In this document: positions 47,941 through 54,389 of the stretch, piece after piece | Layout: each line of letters begins with the position of its first letter | Numbering within the stretch: the first letter of the stretch is position 1 | Origin: Phycisphaeraceae bacterium | GTDB taxonomy: Bacteria > Planctomycetota > Phycisphaerae > Phycisphaerales > Phycisphaeraceae | DNA: 64,000 bases | Reading direction: 5' to 3' | Assembly (NCBI GenBank): GCA_020849625.1 | Contig: JADLFV010000097.1 | Coordinates: forward strand, 1 to 64,000 | Position numbers and translations under genes: made by a program | The notes under the pieces: generated by a model | The model's database searches: none | Told to the model about the DNA's origin: nothing | What the model saw: only the letters and a program-made list of their open reading frames with translations

Positions 47941-49050
47941 ATGAGTCGTCAGCTATTTCTCGATCTGGCCCGATCAGGTCTGGCCATGCCCATCGGCACG
48001 GACCTGCTGCTGCACGAGCAGCCGGACGCGGAAGCGGTGCTGCTGGACGGTGATCGGTTGGGCAAGCTGACCGCCGCCGCCGCCGCGCGCTACGGGACGA
48101 TGCTGGCCGTGCCGCTGATGGACCTGCGCATCGAGAAGCAGGCCATCGGCCGAGCCCTGGGCATGGCGGAGATGGACATCGAGACGATGATGATCAGCCA
48201 GCCGTTGAGCGTCGAGCGGATCGCGGCCGCGGATCGCTACCTGATCGAGTCGCCGACGCCGCGCATGTGGGCTACCGAGCAGGCGATCCGATACGTGGCC
48301 GAGCACACGGAGCTGTTGCCGATCGGCATGTGCATCGGGCCGTTCTCGCTGACGGTGAAGCTGCTGGCCGACCCGATCATGCCGGTGTACAGCCTGGCCG
48401 CGGGCGCCATGGCCGAGGACGATCCGGAGGTAGCGCTGCTGCTGTCGGTGATGGATCTGTCGCGGCGGGTGGTGCTGACGTACGTGCGGCGGCAGATCGC
48501 AGCCGGTGCCAGGGCGATGTTCATCTGCGAGCCGGCCGCCAACGTGGTGTTCCTCTCACCCAGGCAGATGGCCGACCACCCCGCCGACCGTCCCGACGCG
48601 CTGGACCGCTGCGTGATGCAGCCGCTGCACATGCTGGCGGAACTGCTCAGGGAAGCGCAGGTCGATATGCTGCTGCACGACTGCGGCGAACTGTGCGACC
48701 AGATCGTCCGCCGACTGGGCCACGACATTCACCCGGCCGTGCTGAGCCTGGGCAGCCCCCGGAAGTTGTGGGAGGACGCCAGACTGGTGCCCGATGACGT
48801 GGTGCTTTACGGCAATCTGCCCAGCAAGCGTTTCTACAGCGACCAGGACCTGCCGGTGGCACAGGTGCAGGCGATGATCGATGAGCTGCGCTCGAAGATG
48901 GCGGTCACGGGTCAGCCCTACATCCTGGGCACGGAATGCGACGTGCTGCACGTGCCGCAGTTCGCGCAGACGATCCGCGACAAGGTGTCGCTGCTGACAA
49001 AAGCGCAAAAGCGCCCGGCGCCCAGCGGCTGCGGCTGCGGCGGACACTGA
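47941..49050 (+). CDS. MtaA/UroD-like methyltransferase
   Basis: The 369-residue protein has the UroD-superfamily fold with ligands typical of zinc-dependent methyltransferases such as MtaA: HDCGE (H-x-C) near residue 240 and a late Cys in GTECDV. Segments MCIGPFSLTVKLL and LGSPRKLWEDARLVPDDVVLYGNL fit the family. An unusual C-terminus, SGCGCGGH, may bind a metal as well. ATG 47941 is chosen; the track start at 47884 lies in the leader. One exact CCCCCGGAAGT copy lies inside it, and its 3' end runs into a composite repeat. Methyl donor and acceptor are unknown. Confidence 0.85.
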   Translation: MSRQLFLDLARSGLAMPIGTDLLLHEQPDAEAVLLDGDRLGKLTAAAAARYGTMLAVPLMDLRIEKQAIGRALGMAEMDIETMMISQPLSVERIAAADRYLIESPTPRMWATEQAIRYVAEHTELLPIGMCIGPFSLTVKLLADPIMPVYSLAAGAMAEDDPEVALLLSVMDLSRRVVLTYVRRQIAAGARAMFICEPAANVVFLSPRQMADHPADRPDALDRCVMQPLHMLAELLREAQVDMLLHDCGELCDQIVRRLGHDIHPAVLSLGSPRKLWEDARLVPDDVVLYGNLPSKRFYSDQDLPVAQVQAMIDELRSKMAVTGQPYILGTECDVLHVPQFAQTIRDKVSLLTKAQKRPAPSGCGCGGH

Positions 49051-49063
49051 AACCGATCCATGC

Positions 49064-49203
49064 GCCACGAAGGCGCGAAGGACACGAAGAGAAATTGATG
49101 CAACGCGCAGGCGTTCGGCCCTCACCCCAGCCCTCTCCCGAGGGGAGAGGGGGGTCAGAGTCAAACCCTGATTCTTCTTTGTGATCTTCGTGCCTTCGTG
49201 GCC
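49064..49203. repeat. Composite palindromic repeat
   Basis: An outer pair, GCCACGAAGGCGCGAAG and CTTCGTGCCTTCGTGGC, encloses a separate element, CCCTCACCCCAGCCCTCTCCCGAGGGGAGAGGGGGG, plus GGGGTCAGAGTCAAACC. The two look like different repeat families, one nested in the other. Confidence 0.85.
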
Positions 49204-49213
49204 AATCCGTCTT

Positions 49214-49972
49214 TCACCTGGGCAGATTGCGGGCCATGCGGCGGCGGGCGCGCTGGCGCACCAGTTGCTTGGGCGTCACGTGGAAGGTGGCGGTGCAGAT
49301 GCCCACGCGGCGCTCGCGCTGGCCCTTGGCCTGCACCATCTGCACCACGGTCATATCCACGGTGATGTTGAACTCACCACCCTGTTTGACCAGGGCTGCC
49401 AGGTCCTCCCGCGGCTCGATGCGATAGACCGCCGGGCCGTGACAGGGCACGAGGAACTTGTAGCCCAACTGCTTGCAGACCACGGTGTAGTTGCCGCCGC
49501 ACTTCTCGAACACGAACATGCCCCCGGCCACTTCGGCGTTGCCCAGCAGGGCGCCGCCGGCCATGGCGTTGTACCAGTTGCGGTTGAAGCGGCGGAACGG
49601 CAGCACGGCGCTGAAAGTGCTCTCGCTGCCCTTGTGGAAGGTGATGCCGGAGCGGAACGCCAGCGGCAGCCAGATCCAGGAGCAGACGCGATGCCAGAAG
49701 TTGTTGCGGGTTGACAACCTGCTGATCGCCTCTTCCATCTTCTGCATCTGGCGGGCGAAGAAAGGCGTTTTTAATTTTTGAGTTTTGATTGAAGATTTTT
49801 GATTATTAATCGCGGCAGCGGGGGCGCTGCTGCCAGCGGCTGTGTTGGCGCTTCTGTTTCCACTTCCGGGGGCGCTTCCGGGGGGCAGCGGAGGCAGATC
49901 GATGCGGGGCGGATGGCGCAGAGCTTCGGTCGGCTCGGGCAAAGCGGCAATGATGGAATCCGCTGTGCTCAT
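49214..49972 (-). CDS. DUF4442-like (hotdog-fold) protein
   Basis: The C-terminal 180 residues look like a DUF4442/thioesterase-type hotdog domain: WLPLAFRSGITFHKGSESTFSAVLPFRRFNRNWYNAMAGGALLGNAEVAGGMFVFEKCGG. No catalytic residue can be named with confidence. The first 70 residues are low-complexity and include a stretch (INNQKSSIKTQKLK) translated from an AT-rich repeat, plus a CCCCCGGAAGT copy. The true start could be an internal Met at MQKMEEAISRL. It is followed on the same strand by no gene and is convergent with the MtaA-like gene. Confidence 0.75.
   Translation of the reverse strand: MSTADSIIAALPEPTEALRHPPRIDLPPLPPGSAPGSGNRSANTAAGSSAPAAAINNQKSSIKTQKLKTPFFARQMQKMEEAISRLSTRNNFWHRVCSWIWLPLAFRSGITFHKGSESTFSAVLPFRRFNRNWYNAMAGGALLGNAEVAGGMFVFEKCGGNYTVVCKQLGYKFLVPCHGPAVYRIEPREDLAALVKQGGEFNITVDMTVVQMVQAKGQRERRVGICTATFHVTPKQLVRQRARRRMARNLPR
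49768..49812. repeat. AT-rich repeat inside the DUF4442 reading frame
   Basis: The stretch TTTAATTTTTGAGTTTTGATTGAAGATTTTTGATTATTAAT contrasts with the G+C-rich surroundings. It resembles the repeat upstream of aroDE and is read in frame as INNQKSSIKTQKLK. Confidence 0.65.
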
Positions 49973-50010
49973 GGCAACGTCACCTGTCCCCTGCTGTCCG
50001 ACTCTCAGAC

Positions 50011-50310
50011 CTACGTGCGGTAGGGATTGGTCGGCTCATAATCCAGGCCTTCATCCTCTTCGTCATCCGCGGGGAACTTCCGGGGGCCTGTTTCTTGATC
50101 GTCCAGATCGTCTTTTTCCTCCTGCCAGGCCACCTGAATGGCCTCCAGAATCTGCTCGTTGGGTTTCTGGCCAGGCACAGGCTCGAATCCGTCCAAGTCG
50201 CGCACCATCTGACGCAGATCCGTGAAGTTTACATCCAACGGGTCCAGATCGGGATAAGCCTCGATCAGGGCCAAGGCGATGTCTTCGAAATCGGTCCAGG
50301 AAAAAGGCAT
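50011..50310 (-). CDS. iscX: IscX-like protein with acidic extension
   Basis: The 99-residue protein starts WTDFEDIALALIEAYPDLDPLDVNFTDLRQMVRDL and goes on EQILEAIQVAWQEEKDD, close to the IscX pattern. IscX binds the desulfurase IscS and iron in Fe-S cluster assembly. Compared with typical members of about 66 residues it has a 30-residue acidic tail, DQETGPRKFPADDEEDEGLDYEPTNPYRT. ATG 50310 is used; the residues upstream in the track translate a repeat. No other isc genes lie in the window. Confidence 0.85.
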   Translation of the reverse strand: MPFSWTDFEDIALALIEAYPDLDPLDVNFTDLRQMVRDLDGFEPVPGQKPNEQILEAIQVAWQEEKDDLDDQETGPRKFPADDEEDEGLDYEPTNPYRT

Positions 50311-50414
50311 GGGAATCGGGGATCGGGGTTCGGGTATCGGGTTTCGGGTTTCGTAAGGCATCACAGCCACGGATCCATTCTAGACCCGAATCCCGATACC
50401 CGAAACCCGAAACC
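50311..50414. repeat. GGGTTTCGGGTATCGGG inverted repeat
   Basis: The left arm GGGGTTCGGGTATCGGGTTTCGGGTTTCG faces the right arm CCCGAATCCCGATACCCGAAACCCGAAACC. The unit is a degenerate 7-mer near TTCGGGT. It lies between dnaN and iscX on the same strand. Confidence 0.88.
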
Positions 50415-50420
50415 AGACTT

Positions 50421-51521
50421 TTACTGCAAATTCACAGGCATCACCACGTACAGGAAATTGCTCCCGCTCCGCAGCACGCCGGGCTTATTGGCTGCCTTCA
50501 TCTCCAGCAGCACGTCGTTGGCGTCCACCACCTTCAGGGCGTCCAGCAGGTAGCCGGGGTTGAAGCCGATCTCCAGCTCGTCGCCGCTGTAGTCAGCCAA
50601 CTCGACGCGGACTTCCGCTTCGCCCATCTCCGGGGCACGGCTGGACAGCACCAGGCCGCTCTTGCCGAACGCCATGCGCACGCCTTTGGATTCCTCGTTG
50701 GTCAGCAACGCGGCGCGGCGGACACCGCTGATGAACACATCGGTAGCCAGCGTCGCCTTCTTGTCGCCGTCCTTGGGGATCACGTCCTTGTAGGGCGGGA
50801 AATTGCCTTCCACCAGGTTGCTGGTGAGCACCGCGGCTTCGGTGCTGAAGTGGATCTGGTTCTCGGCGATCTGCACCATCACCACCTGCTCGGCATCGCT
50901 GAACAGTCGCAGCAACAGGTTGAGGGCCTTGCTGGGCACGATGGCGTTGCGGGCTTCGCCCTTTTTGGCTTTGCATGAACCCTTGGCCATGGCCAGGCGG
51001 TGGCCGTCGGTGGCGACCACGGTCAGCTTGTTGCTGTCGCGCTCGATGAGCACGCCGTTGATGGCGTAACGCGAGTTCTCCCGCGCGGTGGCGAACAGCG
51101 TCATGGCGATGATGCGGTGCAGTTCACCGGCCGGGACTTCAAAGTCCGCTTCGCCCTTGATCTCGGGGATGGGCGGGAAATCGCCCACCGGCTGGCCGAA
51201 GACTTTGAACTTCGAGTCAGCAGCGACCACGTGGGTTACGTCACCCTCGGTTTCGATGGTAAGCGTGGGATCCTGCGATTCGCTGACGATCTGGCGCAGC
51301 TTCTCAGCCGGTACCAGGGCCTCCCCGGGCTCCTGCACGTCCACCCGCGGGCTGGTCAGGCGCAGGGCCACCTCGGTGTCGGTCCCGGCCAGGGTCAACT
51401 GTGCTTCAGCCGCGGTGATTTTGACGCACTGCAACGCCGGTTTGGGCGTCCTGGCTGCGACCACCCCACCGACCAGATTCAGAGATTCGAGCAACGCGCC
51501 GCGATCGCAGATGACTTTCAT
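50421..51521 (-). CDS. dnaN: DNA polymerase III beta subunit (sliding clamp)
   Basis: The 366-residue protein has the three-domain clamp pattern: MKVICDRGALLESLNLVGGVVAARTPKPALQCVKI, then SRYAINGVLIERDSNKLTVVATDGHRLAMAKG, and a final NFLYVVMPVNLQ, near the usual VMPMRL end. It forms the ring that holds the replicase on DNA. It is not beside dnaA in this window. Its 3' end lies beside a repeat and iscX; a 5' gap with another repeat separates it from rpmI. Confidence 0.97.
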   Translation of the reverse strand: MKVICDRGALLESLNLVGGVVAARTPKPALQCVKITAAEAQLTLAGTDTEVALRLTSPRVDVQEPGEALVPAEKLRQIVSESQDPTLTIETEGDVTHVVAADSKFKVFGQPVGDFPPIPEIKGEADFEVPAGELHRIIAMTLFATARENSRYAINGVLIERDSNKLTVVATDGHRLAMAKGSCKAKKGEARNAIVPSKALNLLLRLFSDAEQVVMVQIAENQIHFSTEAAVLTSNLVEGNFPPYKDVIPKDGDKKATLATDVFISGVRRAALLTNEESKGVRMAFGKSGLVLSSRAPEMGEAEVRVELADYSGDELEIGFNPGYLLDALKVVDANDVLLEMKAANKPGVLRSGSNFLYVVMPVNLQ

Positions 51522-51596
51522 GGTTTTCCCTCGTTTTTCGGACTGCCCAAGGTACCGCGTTCAGGGGGGGTAGTCCAGTGGGGGGTGGGGGCAGCG

Positions 51597-51687
51597 GAGA
51601 CAAGGGGACAAGGAGACAAGGGGATCGTAGCCCCAGGCGCCCTGCGCGCCATCTCCTTGTCTCCTTGTCTCCTTGTCCCCTTGTCTG
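51597..51687. repeat. ACAAGGGGACAAGGAG inverted repeat
   Basis: GACAAGGGGACAAGGAGACAAGG faces CTCCTTGTCTCCTTGTCTCCTTGTCCCCTTGTC. It lies in the divergent gap between dnaN and rpmI. The 7-8 base unit differs from that of the neighbouring repeats. Confidence 0.88.
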
Positions 51688-51756
51688 CCTGTTTCCCGGC
51701 CTTGCTCCACTCTGGCCGACCGATTACAATGCCCGACTCGCTGAAAAGGGACCGCT

Positions 51757-51966
51757 ATGCCCAAGCTCAAGAGTCATAAAGGCCTGCTCAAACGGATCAA
51801 AGTCACTGCCACCGGCAAGGTCAAGACCAAGAAGTCCTCGACCGGCCACCTCAAGAGCAACAAGAACGGCGACAAGATCCGCCTGATCCGTGAGGATCAC
51901 TACGTCAAAGGTGACGACATCAAGCGCTTCGAGCGCATGTTGCACCGCCGGCTGAAGGCCGGATGA
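51757..51966 (+). CDS. rpmI: 50S ribosomal protein L35
   Basis: The 69-residue protein starts MPKLKSHKGLLKRIKVTATGKVKTKKSSTGHL and ends GDDIKRFERMLHRRLKAG, the L35 pattern, and is rich in Lys and Arg. It belongs to the large ribosomal subunit. The usual neighbour infC is not directly upstream; a repeat and dnaN are there instead. rplT follows after another palindromic repeat. Confidence 0.95.
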   Translation: MPKLKSHKGLLKRIKVTATGKVKTKKSSTGHLKSNKNGDKIRLIREDHYVKGDDIKRFERMLHRRLKAG

Positions 51967-52058
51967 GGATCTCTGATGTCTGATTGCTGATTGCTGACGT
52001 TAAGGCCCCGGATCGCTTGCCTTTTCACGTCAGAGATCAGCAATCAGACATCAGCCAT
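51967..52058. repeat. TGATTGCTGATTGCTGA inverted repeat
   Basis: GATCTCTGATGTCTGATTGCTGATTGCTGACGT faces ACGTCAGAGATCAGCAATCAGACATCAG. It lies between rpmI and rplT, so both strands of the mRNA could fold here. A second member of this family is at 53.35-53.44 kb. Confidence 0.9.
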
Positions 52059-52139
52059 TAACTTGCGTGCCGGGAACCAAGCAAGGCGACCTTTTCCCCC
52101 ACCGCCTTCCCCGTTCACGCCCAATACGGGAGTTTTCCC

Positions 52140-52487
52140 ATGCCTCGTGCCCGCAAAGGCGCCGCTCGGCGTCAGGCCAAGACCCGCTGGTTCAAGAAAG
52201 CCAAAGGCAATCGCGGCGCTCGCCGCACGCAGTGGCGCAAGGTCAAGGAGGCGGTCGTCCGGGCCGGCGTTTATCAGTACGCCCACCGCCGCCTGGTCAA
52301 GCGCGACTATCGCCGCCTGTGGATCGCCCGCATCACCGCCGCCTGCCGGGCCCGCGGCACGCGCTACAGCGCCCTGATAGCCGGGCTCAAGGCTGCCAAC
52401 ATCGACCTGAACCGCAAGATGCTCTCGGAGATCGCCATCGCCGATCCGGTGACCTTCGACAAACTCGTCGCCCTGGCCAAGGGTTGA
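52140..52487 (+). CDS. rplT: 50S ribosomal protein L20
   Basis: The 115-residue protein has the L20 pattern: MPRARKGAARRQAKTRWFKKAKGNRGARRTQWRKVKEAVVRAGVYQYAHRRLVKRDYRRLWIARITAACR, then YSALIAGLKAANIDLNRKMLSEIAIADPVTFDKLVALA. It binds 23S rRNA early in large-subunit assembly. A palindromic repeat follows its stop codon. Confidence 0.97.
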   Translation: MPRARKGAARRQAKTRWFKKAKGNRGARRTQWRKVKEAVVRAGVYQYAHRRLVKRDYRRLWIARITAACRARGTRYSALIAGLKAANIDLNRKMLSEIAIADPVTFDKLVALAKG

Positions 52488-52491
52488 ACCA

Positions 52492-52575
52492 TATAGCCCG
52501 GCCATCCTGGCCGGGTCTTGGTCCAGTGGGCGGCGCCGCGTTACGGGATGACCCGACCAGCATGGCCGGGCTATA
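52492..52575. repeat. TATAGCCCGGCC palindromic repeat after rplT
   Basis: TATAGCCCGGCCA at the left end pairs with TGGCCGGGCTATA at the right end. CCCGGCCATCCTGGCCGGG forms an inner hairpin. Its AGCC/GGCT base resembles that of the actB and ThuA elements. Confidence 0.83.
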
Positions 52576-52589
52576 GGGTGGATGAGGCC

Positions 52590-53324
52590 ATGTCCGATCA
52601 GAACTCACAGCTGGGCAAGGAAACCTGGCGGCTGTTCCGCATTCTCTCGGAGTTTGTGGACGGCTTCGAGGTGATGAGCGAAGTCGGTCCCGCGGTCTCG
52701 GTCTTCGGCTCGGCTCGCACGCCTTCCAATGAACGCTACTACAAGCGGGCTGTCGAGTGCGGCCGGCTGATCGCGGAGAACGATCTGGCGGTCATCACCG
52801 GCGGCGGGCCCGGCATCATGGAGGCTGCCAACCGCGGCGCCTTCGAAGCCAAGGGCATGAGCATCGGGCTCAACATCGATCTGCCCATGGAGCAGAAGCC
52901 CAATCCCTACCAGACCCACGAAATGAAGTTCCGCTACTTCTTCGTGCGCAAGGTCATGTTCGTCAAGTACGCCTGCGGCTTCATCTGCTTCCCCGGCGGC
53001 TTCGGCACCATGGATGAGTTCTTCGAATCCGTCACGCTCATCCAGACGCTCAAGATCAATCCCTTCCCCGTCATCTGCATCGGCCGCGATTTCTGGACCG
53101 GCCTGGTCGATTGGTTCCGCCACACCATGGTCGAGCAATACAAGACCATCGAGGCGACCGACCTGGACCTGTTCCGCATCACCGACGACGTGGACGAAGC
53201 TGTCAGCATCATCACCCAGCGCCTGGACCGTGAATCCTGGGACGATCGCGTGGGCCATCCCATCCCCGAGCCCTACTACGAACACCCCCGCACCCGCATG
53301 CAAGCGCCCCAGGCTGAGGGCTAA
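52590..53324 (+). CDS. LOG-family nucleotide phosphoribohydrolase-like protein
   Basis: The 244-residue protein has the Rossmann motifs of the LOG/YvdD family: GSARTPSNERYYKRA, ITGGGPGIMEAANRGAFEA and FPGGFGTMDEFFE, the last with the active-site Glu. Such proteins release cytokinin-like bases from nucleoside monophosphates or act on AMP-type substrates. The true substrate here is unknown. ATG 52590 is chosen; the track start at 52518 reads through a repeat. Confidence 0.93.
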   Translation: MSDQNSQLGKETWRLFRILSEFVDGFEVMSEVGPAVSVFGSARTPSNERYYKRAVECGRLIAENDLAVITGGGPGIMEAANRGAFEAKGMSIGLNIDLPMEQKPNPYQTHEMKFRYFFVRKVMFVKYACGFICFPGGFGTMDEFFESVTLIQTLKINPFPVICIGRDFWTGLVDWFRHTMVEQYKTIEATDLDLFRITDDVDEAVSIITQRLDRESWDDRVGHPIPEPYYEHPRTRMQAPQAEG

Positions 53325-53348
53325 GCGCAGCCAAGACCTGGAAAATAG

Positions 53349-53444
53349 GATGTCTGATGTTTGATTGCTGATTGCTGATGTAGGACTGATCATTGACAAC
53401 AGGTGTTTGACATCAGCAATCAGCAATCAGACATCAGCAATCAC
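53349..53444. repeat. TGATTGCTGATTGCTGA inverted repeat before the histidine kinase
   Basis: TGTCTGATGTTTGATTGCTGATTGCTGATG faces CATCAGCAATCAGCAATCAGACATCAGCAATC. It directly precedes the kinase start and belongs to the family at 51.97 kb. Confidence 0.9.
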
Positions 53445-53448
53445 GAAC

Positions 53449-54297
53449 ATGATGTGGGAGCTGTTCATCGGATTGTCGTTAGGCGTGGCCCTGGCGATTC
53501 CCCTGGCGCTGGTCTGGGCTCGCCGCACCGAGCGCCGCGTGCGCCAACTGGAAGCCCGCGCCCGCGCGGCTGAACGCCTCGCTGCCCTAGGCTCCATGAC
53601 CGGCGGCCTGGCCCACGAAATCAAAAACCCCCTGTCCACCATTGGCCTGAACGTGCAACTGCTCCAGGAGGACTTATCGCAACTATCTGAAGACCTTCCG
53701 GGGGTCGGGCGCATGCAGCGACGTGGCGATTCACTTCGCCGTGAGACACAGCGCCTGCGCGAGATTCTCGAGGACTTCCTGCGTTATGCCGGGCGCATGC
53801 CGCTGGACCGCGAACCGTTGGACGTCAATCGCCTGGTGGACGAGTTGATCGACTTCTTTGAGCCGCAGGCAGCCGAGGCTGGCGCTCGTCTGCGCACGCA
53901 ACTGGCCGCAGGTCCGCTCAACGCCACGCTTGACGGCAACCTGATCAAGCAGGCCCTGCTCAACCTGCTGATCAACGCCACGCAGGCCATGGCCGCCGCA
54001 CGGGACAAAAAGTCGCCCCACGGCGGCTGCGATGAGCTGATGATCCGCACCGAAGCGGTGAAGCCGGCCAATGCACCGGCCGTCCGTATCACCGTCACCG
54101 ACACCGGGCCCGGCATGACCCCGCAAGTGGTGGATCGTGTGTTCGAGCCCTACTACTCGACCAAGCCCGGGGGCACCGGCCTGGGACTGCCCACCAGCCG
54201 CCGCATCGCCGAGGAGCACGGCGGAACCCTTACCGTCCACAGCGAGCCCGGCCGCGGCACCTCCTTCGTTTTGACCCTGCCGACCGACGTGGACTGA
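53449..54297 (+). CDS. Sensor histidine kinase
   Basis: The 282-residue protein has one N-terminal membrane helix (LFIGLSLGVALAIPLALVW) and a short coiled stretch. The H-box GGLAHEIKNPLSTIGLN carries the phospho-His. The N-box is LLNLLINATQAM, then the G1 box TDTGPGM, F-box FEPYYSTKPGGTGLGL. It has no clear extracytoplasmic sensor domain, so its signal is unknown. No response regulator is adjacent. ATG 53449 and 53452 are alternatives; upstream codons in the track ORF are from the repeat. Confidence 0.92.
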   Translation: MMWELFIGLSLGVALAIPLALVWARRTERRVRQLEARARAAERLAALGSMTGGLAHEIKNPLSTIGLNVQLLQEDLSQLSEDLPGVGRMQRRGDSLRRETQRLREILEDFLRYAGRMPLDREPLDVNRLVDELIDFFEPQAAEAGARLRTQLAAGPLNATLDGNLIKQALLNLLINATQAMAAARDKKSPHGGCDELMIRTEAVKPANAPAVRITVTDTGPGMTPQVVDRVFEPYYSTKPGGTGLGLPTSRRIAEEHGGTLTVHSEPGRGTSFVLTLPTDVD

Positions 54298-54389
54298 ACT
54301 AATTCCAATCCCCGGCGTATCATCATGGAGCTGCCCCGGCAGACAAATACCCGTGTGGTAGCACACAAGATGATAAGGAGCAATGACTT

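Noticed and set aside
49057-53444. CRISPR array
   Set aside because: The repeats are inverted and degenerate without unique spacers of even length, and no cas genes are present.
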